Assembly: GCF_014641615.1 (NCBI RefSeq)
Contig: NZ_BMIB01000001.1
Coordinates: 62,769 to 126,768 of the forward strand
DNA: 64,000 nt
Source: Filimonas zeae
GTDB lineage: Bacteria; Bacteroidota; Bacteroidia; Chitinophagales; Chitinophagaceae
Reading direction: 5' to 3'
Notes under the pieces: model-generated
What the model saw: only the letters and a program-made list of their open reading frames with translations
Databases searched by the model: none
Told to the model about the DNA's origin: nothing
Program-made: the position numbers and the translations under genes
In this document: one piece after another, positions 23,649-32,363 of the stretch
Layout: each line of letters begins with the position of its first letter
Numbering within the stretch: position 1 is the stretch's first letter

Positions 23649-26036
23649 TTATTCTGTTTTTAAGCTTTTTACGGGGTTGGCCATAGCGGCTTTTACGGAT
23701 TGAATGCTTACGGTAATGAGTGTAAGCAGTAAGGCTATGGCCCCTGCCAGGAAGAATATCCACCAGGAGAGGCTGGTGCGGTACTGGAAGTTATTAAGCC
23801 AGGTGTGCATGCCGTACCAGGCAATGGGTGTGGCAATTAACAACGCTATCAGTATCAGGAACATAAAATCGCGCGATAACAAATGCCATAGCTGAAATAC
23901 CGAGGCACCCAGTACCTTTCGCACGCCAATTTCACGTATGCGTTGTTCGGCCATAAAGGCGGCCATGCCAAACAGGCCCAGGCAACTGATAAAAATGGCC
24001 AGCAGGGCAAAGAAGCCGGCCAGCTTTCCTATACGTTCTTCGCTGCCAAATTTGCTGGCGAAGTCCTCATCAGCATACGTGTAGTTGAAGGGCATGGAGG
24101 GGGCGTATTTTTTTAATATTTGTTCCGTGATGGCCAGGGCCTGCCTTACCGGCATGTTGTTGTTGAGGCGCAGGTTCATAAAATAACCTGGCTGGCTGCC
24201 AATGGCGAATATGGTTTGTTTTACCGGATCGTAAGGCGATTGCATTACAATATTGCGGGCTACACCTATGATGCTGAGGGTTCTATCGCCCCAACGAATG
24301 GTTTTGCCGGTTATGGGAGCAGGTAAGTGCATGTAAGCTGCCGCAGCTTCATTGATAATGACGGCATTAGAATCGGTAGGCATTTCCAGCGAGAAGTCGC
24401 GGCCCTCTTTAAACTGCCAGCCTACGGTTTTACCGTAATCGTGCGAAACCCTTACCACGCCAATGTCGGCGGTGAAACCCGGCGGTTTGCCTTCCCATTC
24501 AATACCACTTGTATTGCTGTGCAGGCTGGTAACAGGGCTGTTGGCAGTGGATATGTAGGAAATGGCGCCGCTTTTTTGTAATTCGTTAGACAGTGCCTGC
24601 ATGTGCGGCATAAGATCGTTACTGGCCATAGAAAACGTAACCAGTCCGGCGCGTGTATACCCGATGGGTCTGTTTTTAGCGTATTGAATTTGACGGAATA
24701 CAATAATGGTTCCGGTAATAAGAATAACGGAAACTGTAAACTGTAGCACTACCAGTACTTTACGTGGCATGGCTGCATAGCGGCCGGCTTTGAATACCCC
24801 TTTTAATATTTTTACAGGTTGAAAGGAGGAGAGGTATAATGCCGGGTAGCTGCCTGCTATTAAGCCTGTAACTATAGCTGTTGCCAACAGCGCCAGCCAG
24901 AATACAGGCAGGCCCCATGGTAAGTGGATTTGTTTATCTGCTACCTGATTAAAGGCTGGTAGTGTTAGCACGACCAATGCTACTGCCAGCAGGGTAGCAA
25001 ATGCAGTAATCAATAATGATTCTATTAAAAATTGTGCTACCAGCTGACCGCGTTGCGAGCCCACTGCTTTGCGTATACCAATTTCTTTACTGCGTTTTTC
25101 GCTGCGGGCGGTACTGAGGTTCATGAAATTGATACAGGCCAATAGCAATACAAATACACCTATAATGGTAAACAGCCATACTGTTTGTATGCGGCCACCG
25201 GTATTTATTCCTTCTTTAAAGTTGCTGTACAGGTGCCATTTATCCATACCGTGCAGAAAAATAAGTGGTTTGAATGCTTTTTCATCTTCGGGAATGTTTT
25301 TGAGTTTGGCGTTCTGTATATGTGCAGATACTTTATTGATATCTGCATTGTCGGCTATTTGTGCAAACATCTGAAAGGAGTTGTTGCCCCATTCGTTCTG
25401 AGAGTTTTTTACCCAGGGTTCATCTATAAGATAAGCCTGCCAGGGGATAACCATATCTAACTGGCGGAAAGTAGTATTAAAGGGAAGGTCTTCGTAAATG
25501 CCGGTTATTTGCAGCAGTTGGTTGTTGTTCAGTTTCAGGGTTTCGCCCATTGCGTTTTGTTCTCCAAACAAGGCCTTTTTCAGTGACTGAGAAATGAGTA
25601 TGGAGGAGGGATTGTTGAGGGATTGTCTGCTCCCCTGTATCATGTTCAGCGCCAGTATCTCTGGTCCCTGCTCTTCCATAAACAGCCCTTTGCGGGTGAG
25701 ATGTTTATCGCCTTTACTGATAAGCAGATCGTTGAACCAGGAGGAAAGTGCGAGATATTTAAAATTCTGGCCGTAGCCTTTCATCAGCTCGTTTTTCAGG
25801 GGTATTGGAATGGCGGGGGAGGTTTGGGTAATGCCACCAAAGGTTTGATGTTGCATCACCTGCGCCACGCGGCTATGGTTGGAGTGGGATTGGTTATACG
25901 TTAATTCATCCCATGCCCAGAGGCCTATGAGCAGTGCCACAGCCAGGCCTATAGCCAGGCCGGATATGTTAAGTATAGAAGGAACTTTATTTTTTACCAG
26001 ATTGCGCCAGGCTACACTGAGATAATTTTTAAACAT
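23649..26036 (-). CDS. MacB/FtsX-type ABC transporter permease
   Basis: The ~795-residue inner-membrane protein has two FtsX halves. The start is MFKNYLSVAWRNLVKNK, with the first membrane segment ILNISGLAIGLAVALLIG, a periplasmic domain to ~280, a first FtsX bundle (LLACINFMNLSTARSEKRSK, EIGIRKAVGSQRGQ), a second periplasmic domain, and a second bundle (ISCLGLFGMAAFMAEQRIRE, IGVRKVLGAS). Family members work with a separate ATPase in export of peptides or drugs, or in envelope mechanotransmission; no ATPase gene is adjacent. The ATG at 26036 is chosen over 26072, because MFKNYL is the standard start. A paralogue lies at 44270-46705. Confidence 0.88.
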   Translation of the reverse strand: MFKNYLSVAWRNLVKNKVPSILNISGLAIGLAVALLIGLWAWDELTYNQSHSNHSRVAQVMQHQTFGGITQTSPAIPIPLKNELMKGYGQNFKYLALSSWFNDLLISKGDKHLTRKGLFMEEQGPEILALNMIQGSRQSLNNPSSILISQSLKKALFGEQNAMGETLKLNNNQLLQITGIYEDLPFNTTFRQLDMVIPWQAYLIDEPWVKNSQNEWGNNSFQMFAQIADNADINKVSAHIQNAKLKNIPEDEKAFKPLIFLHGMDKWHLYSNFKEGINTGGRIQTVWLFTIIGVFVLLLACINFMNLSTARSEKRSKEIGIRKAVGSQRGQLVAQFLIESLLITAFATLLAVALVVLTLPAFNQVADKQIHLPWGLPVFWLALLATAIVTGLIAGSYPALYLSSFQPVKILKGVFKAGRYAAMPRKVLVVLQFTVSVILITGTIIVFRQIQYAKNRPIGYTRAGLVTFSMASNDLMPHMQALSNELQKSGAISYISTANSPVTSLHSNTSGIEWEGKPPGFTADIGVVRVSHDYGKTVGWQFKEGRDFSLEMPTDSNAVIINEAAAAYMHLPAPITGKTIRWGDRTLSIIGVARNIVMQSPYDPVKQTIFAIGSQPGYFMNLRLNNNMPVRQALAITEQILKKYAPSMPFNYTYADEDFASKFGSEERIGKLAGFFALLAIFISCLGLFGMAAFMAEQRIREIGVRKVLGASVFQLWHLLSRDFMFLILIALLIATPIAWYGMHTWLNNFQYRTSLSWWIFFLAGAIALLLTLITVSIQSVKAAMANPVKSLKTE

Positions 26037-26263
26037 GTGCATACGGTTTAACAGCTGGTGAGAAGTAATCAAAAATATGCCAATGCGGTTTTATTTTGAT
26101 TTTCAGTTGGTTGTGCTGTTTTGGGGTGGTGCAGGTGTACGGTTTTGCAACAGCTTTTGTACGATTTTACCGTTTGTCTTAAATAGCCCTGCATGTTGTC
26201 GGATTTGCCCAGGGAGGATGCGGCAGCAAGTTGGTAAGTTTGTATTCACCAAATCAACACACA

Positions 26264-26695
26264 ATGGCATCGATCAATCCGTATTTAAATTTTCCCGGTA
26301 ATACCGAGGAGGCGTTTAATTTTTATAAGTCTGTATTCGGCGGTGAATTCATTACCCTGCAGCGTTTTGGCAAAATGCCGGGCTGTGACGGTGGCGAGGT
26401 TTCTGCTGCTGACCAGGAAAAGATTATGCATATAGCGCTGCCTATAGGTGGCAACGTGCTGATGGGTACAGATGCACTGGAATCGATGGGACAGCAACTG
26501 GCAGATGGCAATAACTTTTCGATATCTGTAAATGCAGATAGCGAAGCGGAAGCAGATAAACTGTTTGCTGCATTGTCAGCAGGTGGTAGTATTCAGATGC
26601 CTTTGGAGAAAGCTTTCTGGGGCGCTTATTTTGGTGCGCTGAAAGACAAGTTTGGTATACAGTGGATGATTAATTACGATTACGGGCAGAAGTAG
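26264..26695 (+). CDS. VOC-family (PhnB/glyoxalase-like) protein
   Basis: The 143-residue cytoplasmic protein has the PhnB-type VOC pattern: ASINPYLNFPGNTEEAFNFY, KSVFGGEF, IMHIALPIGGNVLMGTDAL and FWGAYFGALKDKFGIQWMIN. It is a two-module beta-alpha-beta fold that binds metal or small molecules. The enzymatic role is unknown; members include demethylubiquinone methyltransferase-like and resistance-type proteins. ATG 26264 gives the usual start; the 11 codons upstream are not conserved in type. A strong terminator follows. Confidence 0.88.
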   Translation: MASINPYLNFPGNTEEAFNFYKSVFGGEFITLQRFGKMPGCDGGEVSAADQEKIMHIALPIGGNVLMGTDALESMGQQLADGNNFSISVNADSEAEADKLFAALSAGGSIQMPLEKAFWGAYFGALKDKFGIQWMINYDYGQK

Positions 26696-26719
26696 GTTGT
26701 TTGCCGGATTATCTGATTT

Positions 26720-26756
26720 AGCAAAGGGGCTGTTGATGACAGCTCCTTTGCTTTTA
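26720..26756 (+). terminator. Terminator after the VOC gene
   Basis: A 14-bp stem (26720-26733 with 26739-26752, one G-U pair) and 5-nt loop run into TTTT. Confidence 0.85.
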
Positions 26757-26783
26757 TGGGCTGTTGATGTAGGAGAGAGGCTG

Positions 26784-26996
26784 GTTCGCGTGAAGCGGGA
26801 TGACAGAATAGCATCAGTAGCCGTGCCGGGACTTTGTACAGGTGTAGGCCGTATGCAGCCGATGATTGCTGCAAGGCAGATGTATCAGGCTTACCGGGAG
26901 ATTATGCTGGAGGAAAAGATGCAGTTTAAAAACTTTGCGGAGGCGCAGAAGTATCACTGGAACATTAATCCGCAGGGTATGATATGGACACACTAA
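26784..26996 (+). pseudogene. C-terminal remnant of a macro-domain protein
   Basis: About 70 codons resemble the last third of a macro-domain protein: IASVAVPGLCTGVGRM (the ADP-ribose-binding loop), QPMIAARQMYQAYREIML and FAEAQKYHWNIN. The family is usually 150-190 residues; the N-terminal ADP-ribose-binding half is missing, and the space upstream is filled by the terminator of the VOC gene. No proper start is visible except TTG/GTG codons (a TTG at 26697 runs through the terminator hairpin). It looks like a decayed gene fragment. Confidence 0.65.
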
Positions 26997-27052
26997 ACTA
27001 ACGGCTGTTGTATGCAAAGAAGCTTAGTAACTGCAAGACTCAGGAGTGAAAA

Positions 27053-27081
27053 TTGCATCTACGGATTTTTTTATAAGTTTA
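27053..27081 (+). promoter_or_regulatory. Promoter of the ECF sigma/FecR locus
   Basis: TTG (27053-27055) and TAAGTTTA (27074-27081, 7 of 8 with TAnnTTTG) are separated by 18 nt. The predicted start lies near 27088, 14 nt before the GTG of the sigma gene. This is a housekeeping-type promoter, so the sigma gene need not be auto-activated. Confidence 0.5.
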
Positions 27082-27101
27082 CAGCAAAGTGAGAAGATAC
27101 T

Positions 27102-27689
27102 GTGTCCCCCGTTTCCAATGATCCTTTTCCGTTATCTGATGCGGATATTCATGAGCAACTCTTTCATAATTTGTTTCGTGAATATGAGCAAAAACTCTAT
27201 GTGTTCGTAGTAAGGGTGCTGCGTTCCGAAGAGTTGGCGCGTGATATTATACAGGATGTGTTTCTGAAGCTGTGGACCATGCGCGATCAGCTGCCTCATA
27301 TGGAAAATGTGAACGGGTATGTATACCGGATGGCAGAAAACCGGGTATACGATTATTTACGGGCTGCTGCCACACAGGAGCGTGCGCGTAAGGAATTGTG
27401 GAACCGCCTGCAGGGAGCAGAGGGCGAGCCTACCGACAGCCGGGTGGAAGGCCGGGAGTATGCGGAAGTAATACAACGTGCTATAAACCAGTTGCCTCCA
27501 CAGCGCAAGCTGATTTATCTGATGAACCGCCAGGAGGGCATGAAGTACAAGGAAATTGCCAGTGAGCTTAATATTTCGCCTCATACGGTGCGTAACCAAT
27601 TGTCTGAAGCTTTTCAGCAGGTAGGTAGTTATGTACGCAGTCATTTTACCTCTTTGTTTTATTTTCTGCTTTTTTTTCTTCCGGGGTAG
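27102..27689 (+). CDS. ECF sigma factor, FecI-like
   Basis: The 195-residue protein starts at GTG. Region 2 is at ~18-85 (LFHNLFREYEQKLYVFVVRV, then LARDIIQDVFLKLWTMRDQ), and region 4 at ~125-175 (INQLPPQRKLIYLMNRQEGM, KYKEIASELNISPHTVRNQL as HTH). A hydrophobic tail ends the protein. It is followed 32 bp later by a FecR anti-sigma gene and then by SusC/SusD. By analogy with Bacteroidota glycan and metal loci, it would direct RNA polymerase to the SusC promoter when the receptor signals ligand through the STN domain. Confidence 0.93.
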   Translation: MSPVSNDPFPLSDADIHEQLFHNLFREYEQKLYVFVVRVLRSEELARDIIQDVFLKLWTMRDQLPHMENVNGYVYRMAENRVYDYLRAAATQERARKELWNRLQGAEGEPTDSRVEGREYAEVIQRAINQLPPQRKLIYLMNRQEGMKYKEIASELNISPHTVRNQLSEAFQQVGSYVRSHFTSLFYFLLFFLPG

Positions 27690-27721
27690 TACATTTTTTT
27701 CCGGCGTCCGTTACATAGGAT

Positions 27722-28660
27722 ATGCCAGCAAGAATTGAAGTTTTATTCAAAAAGTTTATTGCCGGAAACTGCAGCCAGAACGAATATGAGGAACTGATGG
27801 ATTACTTACAATCTAATCAGGACGAAGCGCTGGTGCGTTCCATGTTACAGCAGGTGTACGAGACCGGGGAGGTTACTCCTGTAAAAGCGATGCCAGGCAG
27901 GGTATGGTTACGGCGCAGTGTGGCAGCGGCAGCAGTTATAGCAGCTTTGCTGGCGGGCATATGGCTGTTGCGTGGTGTACACAAGGATACTGCTACGGGA
28001 GGGATTGCCCAGGCCGGAGTAAAAGCGGCCACCCGTAATGCGGAACAGAAATATATACTATTGCCTGATAGTACTGAGGTATGGGTGAATGCGGCGAGTA
28101 CACTGGAATTTCCTGAACAGTTTGATAAAAAAGTGCGCGAGGTATACCTGAAAGGGGAAGCATTTTTTGATGTGAAAAATGCAGACCGCATTCCTTTTAT
28201 TGTACATACGGGAGATGTAAGTACCCGCGTACTGGGCACTTCTTTTAATATTAAAGCGTATCCGGGGCAGCGGGATGTGGTAGTAGCGGTGAAGCGCGGT
28301 AAGGTGCAGGTGGTGAAGAAGGATGCTATTATGGCTACTTTAGAGATGGGGCAGCGCGTACAGATAGGACTTGATGCGGGTATTAGTGTGCCTGCAATAA
28401 TAAAGACCACCAAAGAAGAGGATGTGGCGGTATGGACAACGGGTAAGCTGGTGTATGACGACCTGCCTTTGCAAATGATACTGGAAGATATACAGCGTAC
28501 TTATAATGTTAGCATTCGTTTGCAGAACGTGAAACTGGAAAACGAGCGGGTGCGTACTGCTTTATCCCGATCGGACGGGCCTACCAGAGCACTGGAGAAC
28601 ATTTGTGAACTGCTGGGGGCCAGACTAACGCTGAAGGATGGTATTTATGTGATTGAATAA
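27722..28660 (+). CDS. FecR-type anti-sigma factor
   Basis: The 312-residue protein has a short cytoplasmic N-terminal anti-sigma part (~1-60, FKKFIAGNCSQNEYEELMDY), one membrane helix (~68-86, SVAAAAVIAALLAGIWLL), a periplasmic FecR domain (~110-215, LPDSTEVWVNAASTLEFP, VYLKGEAFFDVKNADRIPF, VLGTSFNIKAYPGQ) and a C-terminal DUF4974-type domain (~240-312, LVYDDLPLQMILEDIQRTYN) that contacts the receptor's signalling domain. It is the middle element of the sigma/anti-sigma/SusC chain. All parts are complete. Confidence 0.93.
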   Translation: MPARIEVLFKKFIAGNCSQNEYEELMDYLQSNQDEALVRSMLQQVYETGEVTPVKAMPGRVWLRRSVAAAAVIAALLAGIWLLRGVHKDTATGGIAQAGVKAATRNAEQKYILLPDSTEVWVNAASTLEFPEQFDKKVREVYLKGEAFFDVKNADRIPFIVHTGDVSTRVLGTSFNIKAYPGQRDVVVAVKRGKVQVVKKDAIMATLEMGQRVQIGLDAGISVPAIIKTTKEEDVAVWTTGKLVYDDLPLQMILEDIQRTYNVSIRLQNVKLENERVRTALSRSDGPTRALENICELLGARLTLKDGIYVIE

Positions 28661-28810
28661 CTATAAATAAAACTAACACTGCATGGAGAAAACAAAACTA
28701 CTACTGATTACCTGACAAAGCTTTGCGCAACAAAAAACCGTTGAAGGCGGCAACCAACAACGGCGTAATGTTATTAACCCCTTTCAAGAATTAATAAACT
28801 AAGTAAAGCT
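28661..28810 (+). other. SusC leader region
   Basis: This 150-bp stretch between fecR and susC is where an ECF-dependent promoter would be expected. It holds a short inverted repeat (CCGTTG at 28738-28743 and CAACGG at 28758-28763) and AAAGCTTTG near 28718. No convincing terminator or standard TAnnTTTG promoter is seen. Confidence 0.35.
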
Positions 28811-31800
28811 ATGTATTTATTGGCTTCCGGCAAAAGGCCGGAGTGGCATTCTATGCCATTATCACAACCTGATTGTACCCAAAGGAGTTGGTTTATGCGT
28901 ATTTCCTTATCGTCACTGGCGCTGGTGCTTTGCTTTCTGTCGTTTGCACGGGAAGGTAATGGCCAGAGTATGGACCAGAAAATTACAGTAAGCTTCCGCA
29001 ATACGCCGTTAAAGCAGGCGATTTTGCAGCTGGAAGCGCTTACGGGCTTTGGTTTTACTTACCGTAGTTCGGATATTGAAGGCAAGGAGCTGGTGAATTA
29101 CAGTGTAACCAATGCACCATTTTCTACCGTGCTGTATGCTATGTTAAAGGCCAGGAGTCTGACGTTTGTAGAGAAGGATGGTACTATCCTTATTAAAAAA
29201 GCGTTGACAGGTATGGCTGATGAAAAGGTGGTGATTACGTCCGTTGCCTGGACACCTATTGATACTACGGTAAAGGGCTATTATGTATTGAAAGGCCGCG
29301 TAGTATCAACCGAAAGAGAAGAGCCTATTGCCAATGCAACTGTTGCTGTAACCCAATCCGGCTACGGTACTGTAACAGATGCAGATGGTTATTTTAGTTT
29401 ACGTATACCTGCCGGAGTTAAATTAATATCATTCAGCCATGTTAACTATAACGGGGTGGGGTTAGCCCCCAACGAACGGAATATGCTGGTGCGGCTTACG
29501 CCCCATACACAAATGATGAGTGCTACGGTTACTACGGGCCTCTTTAAAAGACCAAAAGAAAACTTTACCGGTTCTGCCACCACCATCAGCGGCGATCAGC
29601 TGAAACAGGTGAATATGGTAAACCCTTTACAGGCGTTGAAAGTATTTGACCCCTCTGTGCGCATTCCTGATAATGTGCAGTTTGGAAGTGATCCTAACCG
29701 GTTGCCGAATATTACGCTGCGGGGTACCAATAGTTTCCCGCAGGTAACTACGGCTACCAATGGTGCTTCCGGCGCTGATTTTATGGCCAACTATGGCACT
29801 AACCCTAACCAGCCACTGTTTATTCTGGATGGTTTTGAGGTGAGTCTGCAGAAGATTTATGACCTGGATATTAACCGCATTGCCAATTTTACTATTCTGA
29901 AAGATGCGGCTGCTACCTCTGTATACGGTTCCAGAGCAGCAAATGGCGTTATTATAGTTGATACCAAACAGCCTGCACCTGGTAAGCTGCGTGTAAACTA
30001 CAGTGGTATGATGCAGGTGGCTGCACCAGACCTGACGGTTTATAACCTGCTGAATGCACGGGAGAAATTGGAAGTAGAGCGCCTGGGAGGTTTGTACAAT
30101 GAGTATGCTACGGGGCAGCGGCCTGACGGGGATGCTGTATTGCGGCAGACGTATGCGGGCAGGCTGAGTGCTATAGACAGGGGTGTAAACACGTACTGGC
30201 TGGCACAGCCGGTACGCACAGGTTTTGGCCAGCGGCATTCGGTGTATATAGATGGTGGTGATAACTATATCCGTTACGGGCTGGAGCTGGGATATAATAA
30301 CAATGCGGGTGTAATGAAAAACAGTAACCGCAGAAATTATATGGTAGGGATGAATATCAGCTACCGTTACCGTGGTTTGTTATTTAAAAACGTGTTGTCG
30401 GTTGAGTATAATAAAGCTACGAATTCTAACTACGGCAACTTTAGCGAATACACCCGTTTAAACCCTTACTGGAGCCCTTACGATTCTACAGGCAAAATTG
30501 CCCGTATACTGGAAATAGTTCGTGATCCGCTGAACCCTACCGCAGGTTTTACTAATTATTTTAACCCTTTATACAATTCCACACTTAATACCATTAATAC
30601 CAGCCAGTATACCAACCTGATTAACCAAACCAATCTGGAATGGAATATTGGCAGTGGTTTCCGGCTTACGGGCCGTATGGGTATTACCCGCCAGACAGAC
30701 CAGAGCGATCTGTTTTTACCTGCACAACATACTTCGTTTGATACTGTTGCGGACTTTACCAGACGGGGAAGTTACAAACGTGGCAACGGTAGCTTTTTCT
30801 CTTACGATGGAAGTATGCAGCTGGACTATAGCAAGATTATTGGTCGTGGACAGTTGTATGCCACTGCAGGGGCAGGTATTGCGCAAACCAACAGTGATGC
30901 TACCACTTTGCAGGTGTTGGGCTTTCCCAATCAACGTCTGGATCAGCTGGTGTTTGGTAATGCTTATCCTGCTGATAGCCGCCCTTCCGGTAATAACACG
31001 GTTACGCGCCGGTTTTCCTCTTTTGTTAATGGCAGTTACAGTTATCTGGGGCGTTATCAGGCAGATGTAAGTATCAGCGCAGATGGCTCTTCTCAGTTTG
31101 GTACAGATAAGCGTGTGGCTCCTTTCTGGAGCGCGGGCCTTAGCTGGAACCTGCATAAGGAGGCGTTTGTAAAAGCAGCTGCTTTTGCAGATGTGCTGCG
31201 TTTGCGTGCTACGCTGGGTACTACCGGCAGCAACCGTTTTGAGCCTTTCCAGGGTATTACCAGCTATACCTATTACACCGATCAGAACTATCGCGGGCAG
31301 GTAGGTGCGGTACTGGCGGGATATGGTAATACCAACCTGCAATGGCAACAGACGCTGAAAAGGAATATAGGCGTAGATATGACTTTGTTTAAAAGCCGTA
31401 TGAATATTCGTTTTGATATTTACAGGGAGAATACGAGTAGCCTGATACTGGATATAACCACGCCACCTTCTGTAGGGGTTAACAGTTATAAGGAAAACGT
31501 GGGTGAGCTGGAGAACAACGGCTATGAGTTTACCATGAACTACTTTGTTATTAAACAAGACCGGAAGCGTTTGTTCTGGAGTGTGTTTGCGAATGGGGCT
31601 CATAATGCTGACCGTATTAAAAGCATTTCCAATTCTCTGAAAAAACAGAATGAGGAGAATGATAAAAACTCCACCAATACAAGCAGTGCCGATTACAACA
31701 AGCAGGTTAGCCCGCAATATCGTTTTCAGGAAGGGCAGAGTGTAAACGCTATATGGGCGGTACCAAGCCTGGGTATTGACCCCAGTAACGGGCGTGAGGT

Positions 31801-32341
31801 TTTCAGAAAGCTGGATGGATCGCTTACGTACGACTGGAATGCAAGGGATAAGGTGATTACCGGTAATGAGATACCTGAACTACAGGGCAATTTTGGTACT
31901 AACCTGAGTTATAAGGGGTGGGCATTGGGTGTGTATTTCAGCTATCAGCTGGGGGCGAAGATGTATAACCAGACACTGGCCGACCGTGTGGAGAATGCAA
32001 ACCTTACCTGGCAGGTAGACAGGCGTGTGCTGGAAGGCCGCTGGAAACAACCGGGTGATGTTACTTTTTATAAGGGGCTGGTGTTTGATAACGGCCGCGA
32101 AGTAACGGGTTCTACCTATGTTACCAGCCGCTTTGTACAAACTAACAATTTTGTAAACCTTACCAGCGTATCTCTTTCTTATCAGGTACCTGATAAATTA
32201 ACCAAAATGCTGCGTTTGCAGAATACGCGCTTTACCCTACTGGCCAACGATGTAAAACGCTGGTCGTCTATTACAGTGGAACGTGGGCTGGATTATCCGT
32301 TTGCGAGAAACTTTACCCTTAACCTGAGTACTTCTTTTTAA
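28811..32341 (+). CDS. SusC-like TonB-dependent transporter with STN domain
   Basis: The 1176-residue outer-membrane protein has a signal peptide after a ~28-residue extension (RISLSSLALVLCFLSFAREG), an STN signalling domain (~55-135, ITVSFRNTPLKQAILQLEAL), a CarboxypepD_reg-like domain (~158-233, LKGRVVSTEREEPIANATV) and a plug (~240-390, PLFILDGFEVSLQKIYDLDI, AAATSVYGSRAANGVIIVDT). A 22-strand barrel follows, ending NLSTSF. The STN domain fits the preceding FecI/FecR pair. Start options are ATG 28811 and internal ATGs at codons 15 and 29; the last one gives the cleanest signal peptide. It exports nothing itself but takes up a ligand bound by the SusD partner, powered by TonB. The ligand is unknown. 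Confidence 0.94.
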   Translation: MYLLASGKRPEWHSMPLSQPDCTQRSWFMRISLSSLALVLCFLSFAREGNGQSMDQKITVSFRNTPLKQAILQLEALTGFGFTYRSSDIEGKELVNYSVTNAPFSTVLYAMLKARSLTFVEKDGTILIKKALTGMADEKVVITSVAWTPIDTTVKGYYVLKGRVVSTEREEPIANATVAVTQSGYGTVTDADGYFSLRIPAGVKLISFSHVNYNGVGLAPNERNMLVRLTPHTQMMSATVTTGLFKRPKENFTGSATTISGDQLKQVNMVNPLQALKVFDPSVRIPDNVQFGSDPNRLPNITLRGTNSFPQVTTATNGASGADFMANYGTNPNQPLFILDGFEVSLQKIYDLDINRIANFTILKDAAATSVYGSRAANGVIIVDTKQPAPGKLRVNYSGMMQVAAPDLTVYNLLNAREKLEVERLGGLYNEYATGQRPDGDAVLRQTYAGRLSAIDRGVNTYWLAQPVRTGFGQRHSVYIDGGDNYIRYGLELGYNNNAGVMKNSNRRNYMVGMNISYRYRGLLFKNVLSVEYNKATNSNYGNFSEYTRLNPYWSPYDSTGKIARILEIVRDPLNPTAGFTNYFNPLYNSTLNTINTSQYTNLINQTNLEWNIGSGFRLTGRMGITRQTDQSDLFLPAQHTSFDTVADFTRRGSYKRGNGSFFSYDGSMQLDYSKIIGRGQLYATAGAGIAQTNSDATTLQVLGFPNQRLDQLVFGNAYPADSRPSGNNTVTRRFSSFVNGSYSYLGRYQADVSISADGSSQFGTDKRVAPFWSAGLSWNLHKEAFVKAAAFADVLRLRATLGTTGSNRFEPFQGITSYTYYTDQNYRGQVGAVLAGYGNTNLQWQQTLKRNIGVDMTLFKSRMNIRFDIYRENTSSLILDITTPPSVGVNSYKENVGELENNGYEFTMNYFVIKQDRKRLFWSVFANGAHNADRIKSISNSLKKQNEENDKNSTNTSSADYNKQVSPQYRFQEGQSVNAIWAVPSLGIDPSNGREVFRKLDGSLTYDWNARDKVITGNEIPELQGNFGTNLSYKGWALGVYFSYQLGAKMYNQTLADRVENANLTWQVDRRVLEGRWKQPGDVTFYKGLVFDNGREVTGSTYVTSRFVQTNNFVNLTSVSLSYQVPDKLTKMLRLQNTRFTLLANDVKRWSSITVERGLDYPFARNFTLNLSTSF

Positions 32342-32363
32342 TTAACCAGAACCTCACGTTTTT

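Noticed and set aside
23560..23763. 68-codon N-terminal extension of the methyltransferase
   Set aside because: It runs through the terminator hairpin and the end of the permease gene; the ATG at 23559 gives the normal family length.
30716..31717. Long open frame opposite susC (333 codons)
   Set aside because: It is a shadow of the SusC barrel coding sequence; its translation has no domain and odd Ile/Thr/Arg-rich composition.
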